From: Paracentrotus lividus
Lineage: Eukaryota > Echinodermata > Echinoidea > Camarodonta > Echinidae
Reading direction: 5' to 3'
Assembly: GCA_940671915.1 (NCBI GenBank)
Contig: CALNVZ010003432.1
Coordinates: forward strand, 9,389,072-9,453,071
Length of the DNA: 64,000 nt
Shown here: piece by piece, positions 39,241 to 50,229 of the stretch
How positions within the stretch are numbered: position 1 is the stretch's first letter
How the letters are laid out: the number at the start of each line of letters is the position of its first letter
Program-made: the position numbers and the translations under genes
Notes under the pieces: model-generated
Told to the model about the DNA's origin: nothing
Databases searched by the model: none
What the model saw: the letters and a program-made list of their open reading frames with translations, nothing else

Positions 39241-39731
39241 GAAAACAAACAGAACAAAAAACAACAACAACAATAAAGAAATAAATATTGATCACATTTA
39301 AATTATGCTGAGCTTACCGTGCACATTGGGAAGTTTTCCATCTCATTTAGAATCATTAAAATGTTCTCTCCTCACTGATAATTCACATAATTTTGATCAA
39401 ACAATAGTGTATTTGTATATACCTCTTAACAGTAAGATTATAAGTACTTACATACTTCGCTCTCGCATGGAATGGAATTTGGATAAAGATCGTTTTAATC
39501 CCGGAAGTAAAAAGTACAGCACACAGTCATCTAATGTAGATCTTAACATGTTATTAGGCTGTAGTATTGTTTGCTAAGAAAGGAGAGTATGCTGTACTGA
39601 GTGAAAATTAATAAGATTACATGTGCAGTTAGGCAATGTGAATGCTCAAAGAGGCCCTGGAATGTTTCCGGCTATGATCTCTTACTGCTATTATGCGATC
39701 TCCATTTTAGTGGTGACACGACATTTGCTCT

Positions 39732-39869
39732 GGGGGCATTTCATCAAAGGACTTGTCATACATTTTATCCGACAAATATGCTCTCAGCCAATCAGATGCA
39801 AGCATTTCAGTAGCTTATAACAGTTTGTCGGATAAAACGTCCGACAAGTCCTTTGATGAAATGCCCCCC
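39732..39869. mobile_element. Palindromic MITE, copy 2, opposite orientation
   Basis: Same family as 21172-21310. It shares the GGGGGCATTTCATCAAAGG ends and the centre, here read as GCTCTCAGCCAATCAGATGC, so it is inserted the other way round. The arms are nearly complementary, so a transcript would form a long hairpin. Confidence 0.9.
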
Positions 39870-40762
39870 TGGTGACAATCGCTTCAGACTTCATATCATC
39901 GAATATGTGGAGGTGTTAGGGGCGCAACAGTGTTTTATGTCAGTGGGTATATAGGGTATAGAGCTACGCCCTGGGTTGAAATGTGTCATACGATTAGTGT
40001 GTGGAATTTGCAGCCGAGCAATAGTCGCTGAAGCAAAAGTCATTGAATCATTTTACTTATCCATTTAGTATTTCAATCATTTTCATTTCAATAGAATTAA
40101 CAAGTGCACAAGAACTGTAGAATAAATTGGTTTTACGTATGATCACAGTAGTTACTTCACTATAAACATGCACTTTATGTTAGGAATATCTGCATGAACG
40201 TGTAATGCCTTGTATAATAATCGATGTTGGTAGGCGTTCATTTTAATTACTAATGAAATTATTTGCCACAATATACGAGGTCTCTTTATAGGTGGCGCTG
40301 TTCTTGTGGTACGAGGAATAATGAGACAAAATCAATACGAAAACTGTTTTGATTCGCAATAGATTTTTAAAGACAACATATGGATATTTGGGTTGCAATG
40401 TTTAGGTTAGCCTAATCTAGGTCATTACAAAACACAATTTAGCAGTATATGGATAACCCATTACTTTGCATGTTTACCAATGTGTAGAAGAGCAAAATGA
40501 AAGAAAAAAAAGGGGGGGGGGGAGAAGAGACCCAAATGTCACGTACAAAAAGAGGCAGGTACACAATGTGTGTTAAGATGGCAAAAGGGAAAACAACTTG
40601 AACTGTTGAATAAAGAGGGATGAAGAGAAACAGAAATAAGACAAAAAATGTATACAATGATTAGTGAAGAATTCTAAGTTTAAGTCTTTGTGAAAGCGAC
40701 ATGCCAAATGTTACAGAAGAGAAATAGAGCCAGATAGAGAAAGGCGTTTACTAAAGAGATCG

Positions 40763-40765
<3 letters not shown>

Positions 40766-40805
<40 letters not shown>

Positions 40806-41002
40806 AGGAGGGCGAAAGGGGAAGGAGGTATAGAGACAGAGAGACAGACATAGCAAGAATGGGCAAGACAAGCAATCAGAAGCAGAATAAGCTCGTGCCG
40901 GGACCCTACCACTTAATACATGTCAATTGTTCAGAGAAGAGCAAGAGAGACGGATAGAGAAAGGTGTATGAGAGACAGACAGGCAGAAAGATAAAAAGAG
41001 AG

Positions 41003-41040
<38 letters not shown>
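40766..41040. repeat. Two (GA)n microsatellites
   Basis: GA runs at ~40768-40797 (ending in G8) and ~41000-41037, within a purine-rich stretch containing GACAGAGAGACAGACA variants. Confidence 0.93.
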
Positions 41041-41041
<1 letters not shown>

Positions 41042-41399
41042 GATGGAGAAGAGGGAAAATGGTGACAAAGAAGTCCAGTTAAGTTGTGAAATAGGCGGTC
41101 ATGCTCGTAGCGGGCTCCCCTACCCCTAGGCAGTCATAATAATCCCTGGGAATAAAATGGGTCATTTAGCACATACGCGATTATTCATGTGCATCAATCT
41201 GCAAGCCCATTTCCGATTTCTCACATTGCTTCTCGATATGCTCGACGGGGGATAAAGGGGGATGGGAAGCGAAGAAGGGATTGGGATCAAATATCCCCCT
41301 GAAAGATAAGCTCTTACTTCGCTTTCCAATCTATCCTCTATCATTTTCTGTAAATAGGTGTATCGGTTCTTTCATATCTTCAGTAGATAGCATTGAACT

Positions 41400-41820
41400 C
41401 AATACTTCAACTCCCTCTAGTCTCTCTCCCTCTTACCCCAATCATTCCCCTCATCTATCCACCTAAATTCCTCTTACCCTCCATCTTCCCATTCTTTTAG
41501 CCAACTCTCTCCTTCTTACACTTAATTCATCCTTTAACTCTGACTCCTTTAAACCTTCATCTTCCCCTCTTTAATCCATTTCCTCTTACCCTCCATCTTC
41601 CCCCTCTTCAATCTATCTCAGCCCCTTTTACCCTCCATCCTTTCCCCTCTTCCTCCCTCAATCCTTTTATCCTACACCCTCCTCTTTATTCCACCTCCTC
41701 TTACTCACCATCCTCCCCTCTTAATCCATCTCCCCCTCTTATCCCATCCTTTTTCCTCTTACTCTCCATCCTTCCCCCTCTTTAATCCATCTCTCCCCCT
41801 GTTATTATCCCTCCTTCTCG
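41400..41820. repeat. Polypyrimidine minisatellite (TCTTACCCTCCATC-type)
   Basis: CTCTTACCCTCCATCTTCCC recurs with spacers such as TTTAATCCATCTC at roughly 40-110 bp intervals (about 41470, 41580, 41630, 41697, 41755). It is strongly strand-asymmetric, pyrimidine-rich on plus for ~400 bp. Confidence 0.85.
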
Positions 41821-42690
41821 ATGGTGGTCGCGGGTAAGGAGAGCATGCATTCACCCTCACGATCGACCCTTCACGCCTGATAATACTCTGCCCTCAAAAT
41901 AGGCGACTGCTTGATTAATATCGAGCTGGGGTGTCGGTTTACCCGCAGAGTTCTTGTCGTTCGGTCTACGGAGTCCGCACCCGGAGGTGAGCTGTACAAG
42001 GGGCTAGGCGACAAAGCAATAAAATCACATCCTTTTTAGATCATGACCAAAGCATTTATAGATGACAACAACTGAAAAGTTAGGCAATGCGTGACACGGA
42101 CCCGTGGAGTAAATAAGGAGAAGGCGGACGAGGTGAACCTAGGGGTGGGTGATTAAGATATACTCCAGTCAGGGCGGAAATCACTGGTGAACGCAAGGGA
42201 ATAATACATGCCGCATATGAGAGCGTATTCATGTAGACGTCGTTTAGGTATAATCATAGGAACTTATTGATTATGATAGATGAATACTGATCAATAGCCT
42301 TTCTAATTGTATGCATTGTGATGGACGTGCGAAGCTCTGTATCTTCGAACTCCACTGAAGACTTTACTGCTCCAAAATTGTGGCTCTCAACAGATTTTGT
42401 CAAACAAGGGTTCACAGAAACAACAGAATGAGGCATCATTGATGCAATCATAATTACATACCCAGCTTTAATTAAACTCAAATAGAATGCATACTGCACA
42501 TGAAATTAATTGAACATTCTGCAACACAATCGTTTTGGTACACGATAAAATATTAAACTGTTAGTAGAGGTGTAATTTATAACATAATTACAGTTTGTGA
42601 CTATCTGACTTGTATTATGTAATACCAATGCGATATTGGGTTGACCTTTAAAGTGTCGTTAAAATCGAGGTATCCGGTGAACTTTCCCGA

Positions 42691-44611
42691 GAGCCTGGTC
42701 AGTTTGTCACGGACGGACATTTTGCAAATTTTCAAAGTTTGACAGCCCGTGAGAAGTTAATCATGAGAAATATTGAGATTTTCTGTGTTTTATAGTGAAG
42801 GATACCACTGGATGTACCAAATGATGGCAACATTTTGTTGCCATGGATACATGCTAAGAATAGAATCCTTAAAATGTTCAATGTCACGGACGGACGCGAT
42901 AGAAATGGGTTTCCTGACTTCTCGTGACTCTTTGGGCATTTCTATCTAAAATAATTGCCAATGTTAAACAAATAACATATCATACAATAGCCAAGTAATT
43001 TCACTTCGCTGCCATGTAAAAATCATTTTGATAAAAGCTCCAGTTATTGATTGACGGCTAAAAACATTTTGTCACGGACGGACATTTTCAGTGTCACGGA
43101 CGGACATTTGGTTGTCACGGACGGACATCATAGCGAAACTGTTGCAGAAATCAACTTTTCCGTCAAAGAATATATAAAGTCCAAGGTAATACAATTCAAC
43201 AACCCATCAGAATGAAGGTTTTAAAGTCAAATGCGAATCCAGGGGGTCCTTCCCCATCCCCCGACCCCCCCCCCCCACAAAAAAATAAATTAATAAACAA
43301 TAAAATGAAATGAAAAACCCTCCGCTACCCAATGGCTGTTATTTAAATAAGGATGACACATTTGGCGGACGAAGGTCATTTTTTCACACCTACCCCCCCC
43401 CCACCCCCGAAGTAATTTTCACTGATGTGACCTGAAATTTTTTTATTGTGCGCTTTTGCTTGTCCTGTAATCCACTGTAATACAATTCGATAAATAATCA
43501 GAACGAAGGTTTGCAAGTCAAACATGAATCAAGGGTGTCCTGGTGGGCCCACCTCACCCTCCGCCCCCCCCAAAAAAAACAACAAAAACAAAAAACAACA
43601 ACAACAACAACAACAACAAAATGACATAGCCCTACCCAATAATTTTATTTTTTAAATAAGGATGACATATTGGAGGGGAGAAGGTCTTTTTTTTTAATCA
43701 GCCACCCCCACCCCCTCCCCAAGAGCAGTGATGTGAACATTTTTAGTGTACATTTTTGCTTGACTGGCGTATCATGCAAAATTTTGGGGTGTCCAAAATC
43801 TAAAATTTTGAAAAATAATCAGGAAATCCTGGATTTGCGCCTGCATACATGTACATGTATTTGTGTGTTATTATAGAGAATTTTGGTGTGCATGTGGGGG
43901 GGGGGGGGGTAATGTACATGCTTGTGATCTCATGCTGTCTAATTTGAATGAAATTGAGGGTTTAATTCAAGACAATTGCCTGGAGTGATCGAAAACAATT
44001 AATTTCACCCCAAACCAGTGCAGCATATTGCATTTGAGTACTGATTTGTCCGTCCGTGACAAAAAATGTCACGGACGGACAAAATTTCAAATTCATATAA
44101 AATAAATGCATCACAATTGATAAAAGTATAATTCATACATAGCAAAGGTCTTATAATGGGGAGATAGCTTTGCATGATTTTAATTTCAAACAAGCAATAA
44201 CGAAGGGAAAAAATACTTTTGTTCTGTTTTTTTGTCACGGACGGACATTTTTTTTGTCAAAATGTTTAAATTTATCGCACAGAATTATTTCCCCAGTTTA
44301 TAATTTCTATTTTTTTCTTGTTTTGTTTAGAAATACTTTCAACCTCTCTGTGTAAAAGAAAAAAAAAAAAAGTTGTGTAGATATTGAACTGAGACTTATT
44401 TTACTTTTACTGAAAAATGTCCGTCCGTGACATTATTTTTAGGCACCCCCGTAGCAAAATGATATATTTCAAGGGCGCCTCATCATTGCATGTCTCTGAA
44501 AATCATATTTTAACAGCTTGAGATGTTAGTCTAAATCCTGAAAATGCTTTCATCCCCTAAATCTTAATATGAAATTTTCACCCCAGTGCTCACTCTTAAC
44601 TGACCAGGCTC
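42691..44611. mobile_element. 1.9-kb element with nine TGTCACGGACGGACA motifs
   Basis: Short inverted ends are GAGCCTGGTCAGTTT and, reverse complemented on the right, GAGCCTGGTCAGTTA. Nine near-identical motif copies start at 42705, 42892, 43070, 43092, 43113, 44047 (inverted), 44067, 44233 and 44418 (inverted). An internal ~290-bp direct duplication (43183-43765) carries C-runs. No transposase frame was found. Motif identity is far higher than that of the surrounding sequence. Confidence 0.65.
43183..43765. repeat. ~290-bp direct duplication inside the TGTCACGGACGGACA element
   Basis: Both units share AATACAATTC, CAGAA(T/C)GAAGGTTT, AAGTCAAA, a CCCTCCGC or C-run block, TACCCAATGG/TACCCAATAA, TTTAAATAAGGATGACA, a C-run, and TGATGTGA followed by TTTTGCTTG. 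The second unit has a CAA microsatellite in place of the first unit's A-rich stretch. Confidence 0.8.
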
Positions 44612-44619
44612 CCCTCTTT

Positions 44620-45235
44620 TTTTTTTATTCATAATAAAAAAATATAGGATATTCAAAATCCGATGGATGGAAGAAGTACGAAATACAGATGATATAGAAA
44701 AAACAAACAAAAAACAAACAAAAAACAAAAACAAAAACAAAACAAATTATACAAAGGGAAAAGAAACACGAAGGTCTGCAATAAATTTGACATTTTTTCC
44801 CCATTCAACGTCTCTACTTTACATCGAAAAAAATGGCTTCAGGGTTCGAATTAGTACATCTCAGTGAGAAAACCGTGATATTGACCTCCATTAAGAGCTA
44901 GTCAAGCAGCTTAACAGAGAAGACTGAAAGAGGGAAGGCTCCCAGAAACGACAGTGATAATTCTTTAGGCGCGGCACAGGAAACAATCTCCCCGTTTATG
45001 ACAGGTATAGCGAAAGGAACACCGACACAAGAAAAGTCAATGGCTTTCGTACAGTCGTAAAAGGAATACAGAGATGCGCCTTTAAAGCTGAATTATAGTT
45101 GTGGTAATGGGATTGAATTGTAGACGAAACAAAAAGATTGGGAAAGGTTGATAACGATTCATCTAATACTTGACATGCTTGACGAGTGATGTGAGGTTTT
45201 GGAATCAAGAAAATGATAAGAAATGGACCCAATTC
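44620..45235. other. Intergenic with A-rich (AAAAC)n tract
   Basis: A degenerate AAAAC/AAACA tract lies at ~44697-44747. The remainder holds nothing recognisable. Confidence 0.6.
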
Positions 45236-45239
45236 TTCT

Positions 45240-45465
45240 GGGAGAGGGTCCACGAGGCCGAGGGCCTACGAGTCCGAGGGTCCACGAGCCCGAGTATTTT
45301 TCCACGAGGCCGAGCGCCCACGAAGCCGAGGGCCCACGAGTCCGAGTATTTCCCCACGAGGCCGATTTTTCTGATATTGTATTTTGCAATATACTGCTCG
45401 GCCTCGTAGGCGCTCGGCCTCGTAGGCGCTCGGCCTCGTGGGCGCTCGGCCTCGTGGGGAGACCC
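45240..45465. repeat. GC-rich foldback of 15-bp units (CGAGGCCGAGCGCCC type)
   Basis: The left arm (45240-45366) holds degenerate CCACGAGGCCGAG and ACGAGTCCGAG units, some separated by TATTT. The right arm (45400-45460) holds four cleaner units of GGCGCTCGGCCTCGT in the opposite sense. The ~35-bp spacer is AT-rich. A transcript would fold into a strong hairpin. Overlapping Arg/Pro/Ser frames on both strands result from the 15-bp period and are not considered genes. Confidence 0.9.
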
Positions 45466-45599
45466 CTTCTGCTGAGAGGTAGCATGAACTGTACACAAAA
45501 ATGCATGTATAGGACTACACACAAATATTCGGGCGGAACATTCCAACGGTTGTTTTTTTTTCTGGTCAATTTATGATTATCGGGGCATTTGAAGAGCAA

Positions 45600-48500
45600 A
45601 AACATTTTAATACGATATTCTCCCTAAATTGCATTAAAACAACAGGAACGCTCATAATAATTTTCTCCATCTTTCCCACTACACTATATTCTCTTTAATA
45701 TCAAATTGCCTTCGATTGAAGTGGGTCCTATTGAGATTGAGAAAAAACGGTGCTTGAATTCTTCACATTGCAGATGGTAATATGTCATCGATCATCGGTA
45801 AAAGAGCAATTATGGACAACTTTATAATGGCGATAAAAAAGGAAGGAATTGAACATAAATCACGAGGAACCAGATGCAAAATGAGGCACGAGGGACCACA
45901 TTCGTAAAAAGTATATCATATCAGTATACTACGATGATTTTAATATTTTCATCCAAAGTTTTATCATAATTGTATTTCATGCTCTCATTCATTTTAAATC
46001 ATTTTCTATCTAAAACACGCATTCCTGGCTCATAAACTGCGAATCTATTGGTGTCTTGGTATTGACTTTGAATATAAAGATAAAAAAAAACAAACAGAGT
46101 GATGATCATGACGATAATTTAGCTTGATAATAATAATCTTGACACTGCAAATAATCTATATTTGAAGTGTACAAGCCTACATTTGTATTCCCAATTAAAT
46201 ACACTGACCCGTGCCTATATTCACAGGTTGCTGCAATCAGAGCTTAATGCGAAACGGGAAAAGATATTCACAGTCATTTACGATGCTCCTTCCATTCAGA
46301 TGTCACCCCTCAAGATCGCTTATACATTCACCGCTTGAAACGTCCTAAATTAACGGAAATTTTTTTTGCGCTTGAAATGGTCCAATAGAAAACTTGAGAT
46401 AATAATTACAACGATGAAATATATTTTACTTCGGTATAAAAGGGTGAGAAGTGAAACAAGGGGGAGAGATCAACTCTGTCAGCATGGGCGACTGTGAAAT
46501 TGACCAAAGCGTTGGACATTGTAATGAACTACGACATGTTTGTCTACACGCGTTTGCTGAACGAACAACAATGAATATCCTTATCTTCAAAGCAATACAT
46601 AGAAGAGTAGGGAGGGAGGGGGAGAGAAAAAAGAGAAAAAGAGAGAAACACAACTTTCACATGAATAGGGAGACAAAGAGAGATGAAACTAAAAAAAGAG
46701 CCAAATAACACTTAGCATTCACCACGACATGATGATGATGATGCTAAAAATAACAGATGACCTAGTTTAGTTCCTCTGCATCGACATCATGGTCAAAATC
46801 GCCCCTTCAGTTATCCTTCGGGATAAAAGTACAACCTACATTATCCAGAGATCTATGTCATGTAGTGCATATAGGGTTTCCACCATCAATTATCATTTAT
46901 TGACCTTCAATTTCAGAATTTGTTTCCGACGACTTTCTGCAAATTGGAGCTCTCTCTTGGGTTATACAACGGCAATAGCGACGCTGCCCATGCAAGCCGC
47001 TGTCTAGTGCCTTGGAAAACTACGATACAGGATAGAATGCCGATGGTTGCAGGGCTTGTACTTCTAAACTACGAGGTTGACAGGGGCGATTGCGTACCCC
47101 TGCAGGATAAATTGAGTAACACGGGATTACCAACAGGCCATGAAGCAAATGGGCAGGTGTGTATCTCTATAACACCATTATCTTGGTTAGGTGCCATAAT
47201 AGAATGCATATTAGCACATACATTTGGTGGGTCAGATATGCCGATGGGCACAAACAATATGCTGTAATTAGCACAAGGATTTTTAACTGCACATTACAAT
47301 ATATATATTGTGGAATGTTTAATCTAATTCCTGTTTCGTGTAAGTCCTTTTGTTTCAACAGGATTTTATGTAAAACTAAACCCGGTTGAATTTCATTGTG
47401 TCATAGAATTATACGATTTGAGTGATAAATCAAGATTTAAAAAAAAAATATGCCGAGCTATATTTTGGATTGTAACCGACCCAAATGCATTATCTGGCCA
47501 TTTTAAAGGCATCCAACCCATCGACGTACCGCATCTAAGCATGACCTTTGCGAAGTGCTCCATTTCTGAGCGATTCAAATAATGACGACTGTCCCACTTC
47601 TGACGACATTTCCATATGCGCCTTAATTTATTGCCAATTTGAGGAAGGGCAACCTTGGTTGATGGAAATTATTTGTAAGTATTTTGAGAGCTTACAGATT
47701 GATATGGCAGACAAATATAGAGATGTAGATGATGAGTGTTGAGTGTATAAGACGAGGGGTTGCTCGATGTACTTAAGAAGGCATGTCCTCTGGAGGTCAC
47801 GTCAAGGTCATACCATTGTATTTATCAAAACTATTGAATTGAGAGACATTATACGAAAGAATAGAAAACGCTACCATCTTATAGTCCTACATCATATATC
47901 AACATAATCATAATAATGTATATGCTTCAAGGCATTTTGTCCATTTCGAAATTATCAAACCCATGGCCTTCGAATCCAAACTTGAGTTTTGCTTTTTAAT
48001 GAATGGTATTTTTTTATCATATGATAATGTCCTATATTATTTGCTTTCTTCAAACAATCTATTAACAGCGGATACAAAACAATGAGAGGAACCGAAAAGG
48101 ACAGAGACACACTTAAACAAAGAGAGGTAGGGTATGGCGAAAAGAGAATCTAGAGGAAAGTAAGAACATGTAAGGCAAACCCTTTTCCTTTAAATTACAA
48201 GGAAATTTTCCTGGTAAATGATCAATACACTCTGACTTTTTCTTCAAATGAAAAAGGTTGGCTCCTTTTCTCATTCCATGATCGATATCTGTCAATGTGT
48301 CCACAAATTGCAACCTAAAAAGGTATTGCTAAAATCTTCCATAAACATGTGACTTTGGGGTCCCAACTGACCGAGCAATTTTGAAGCCATCTTCTTTCGA
48401 AATCACAAGGGGTCAACGCATTTTTGTCGCGCCAAATAACAACCAAAAACTGTGATATAATTCAAAAGCATTCCTTGATTTAGGAGTGGGACCAACAATA

Positions 48501-48830
48501 GAAATTTAAAACTTGAAAAACTAGACTATACGATCTATCCAATACGCGGGGGCGGGTCAAAATATTGGACGCAAAGGATTTTGTATGCCAACACATCCAT
48601 CAGAAATATGTGATGGTATATCTTTGTGTCAGATAGACGGCCTTAATATTGTATGTTTTGTTTTTACTCGAAGTTTGTATACATTACTTTTGATATAAAC
48701 ACCTTGAAATGGAAACTAAAGGAAAATAAAGGATATATGTTGGCAACATATAATGGAAGCTGCTCACCGACTATACTTCTATAGGTTCTGAAGGAAGGTA
48801 TTGCCTGTATTTTTTATTTAAACTAAATGG
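45600..48830. other. Intergenic, no gene seen
   Basis: The only long frame is 46920-47267 (+), a 115-codon stretch without recognisable domain, splice context or repeat structure. I do not call it a gene. A short purine tract lies at 46612-46650 and a GATGATGATGATG tract at ~46730. Confidence 0.4.
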
Positions 48831-48837
48831 GTCTCTA

Positions 48838-50225
48838 CAGTGCGTCCCAAAAAGAACTATACACTTTTGAAATGGCTGCCAAATAAAAAATATATGATTT
48901 TAGGTAATGAAATTTAACATGTAAATGGAAAAGCTCATTATCCAAATTTCATATGACATCAAAAACTTCAGAAAATGATCATGCTGAATGAAAGCAGCGT
49001 TCACTTTTTAAAGGGTATGGAATTTGGGGCGCAGGAATTGCCCTAACCATTTTGTATGAGGAAAGTCATTTGGAGCTTATGGAATTGGGATGATATGCAG
49101 AATTACTGATCAATTTGAGAGTTGGTTGCTAAGTGAAATTTGTGGAATTGGGGATTACATTTATGCATGAGTGAACAGGAAATGTATTCCTATTGTTGCA
49201 TTGGAACTTTCCAAGGTATATTAATGAGTCCTTCAGTGTATGTTAATCTCTCTCTCTCTTCCTTTTCTCTCCCCTCCCTCTTTCTCTCTCTCTCTCTTGT
49301 CTTCATCCCTCTCTCCTCTCTCTCCTCTTTCTTTCTCTCCATGTCTCCTCCTCTTTCTCTCCCTGTCTCCCTCCCTCTTTTCATCTATCTCTCTCTTTTT
49401 GCATGGGTGTGTTTTTGACCATCACATTCCTTGGTTCTACTCCAAATATCCTGACTACCTCCTCGCATACCGGTATTTTTATTTTTTATTTTTTATTTTA
49501 TTTTTATTTTATTTTTATTTATTTATTTATTTATTTTTTTTTTTTTTTTTGGGGGGGGGGGGTTGTTAAACATCAGTGACATCATAATATGCCCCCACAT
49601 TTCAATTACTGTAAGATTAATCTAAACTTCCATTTGAATTACTTAATATCCAGGTGGATTATGTAAATTGAATACTTTAAAAAAATGTTTGTTGAAGAAA
49701 AAAGAACATCACTGATGTTAGACATTCAGACAATCCAAAAGATCATGAAAACGATTATCCAAACTGATCAAAAATCATACCCCTGCAATCTCAACCTGTT
49801 CTGCACCCCATCCTGACACCACTAACACACCACTGAAGAAACATTGGAAAGTTACAATGCAACATGGAAATACATATTCCTGTTCACTCATGCATGACAA
49901 TGTAATCCTAATTCCACAAACTTCACTTAGCAAACCCCAACTCATCATAATTGATCAAATAATTCTGCATATCATCCTCAATTCCATAAGCTCCAAATGA
50001 CTTTCCTCATACAAATTGGTATGGCAATTCCTGGCCACCTAATTTCATACCCCTTACAAAAGTGAACGCTGCTCATTCATGCACGACTTATTTTTGAGTT
50101 TTTGATGTCATATGAAATTTGGGATAATAGAGCTTCCAATAACATGTAAATTTCATTACCTAAAAAAATATACTTTTTATTTGGCAGCCATTTCAAAAGT
50201 GTATAGTTCTTTTTGGGACGCACTG
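48838..50225. mobile_element. TA-flanked foldback element with ~400-bp arms (mariner-type ends)
   Basis: The left end TA|CAGTGCGTCCCAAAAAGA is mirrored by the right end, TCTTTTTGGGACGCACTG|TA. Arms 48838-49238 and 49831-50225 stay complementary throughout, including GTGAACAGGAA/TTCCTGTTCAC and GGAACTTTCCAA/TTGGAAAGTT. The central ~590 bp holds CT-rich DNA (49246-49400) and a TTTTA/poly(T)/poly(G) tract (49473-49561). No transposase frame. Confidence 0.88.
49246..49400. repeat. CT-rich low-complexity tract
   Basis: CTCT/CCCT repeats inside the foldback element. They cause Ser/Leu/Pro-rich frames. Confidence 0.93.
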
Positions 50226-50229
50226 TATA

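Larger units (their letters stand above)
34600..42680. other. Intergenic, no gene seen
   Basis: Outside the three MITEs listed there is unique AT-rich sequence and simple repeats. The parts at 35090-35430 and 37313-37570 are less AT-rich and free of obvious repeats. Neither has a long frame with a known motif, so they may be old transposon relics or conserved non-coding DNA. Confidence 0.4.

Noticed and set aside
45159..45605. Five overlapping frames up to 148 codons with GRAPTRPSA-like repeats
   Set aside because: The 15-bp repeat period is a multiple of three, so frames stay open on both strands. There is no start context, domain or single preferred frame.
46920..47267. 115-codon plus-strand frame
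   Set aside because: No domain, repeat or splice context recognised. The length is compatible with chance, so a protein search would be needed to revive it.
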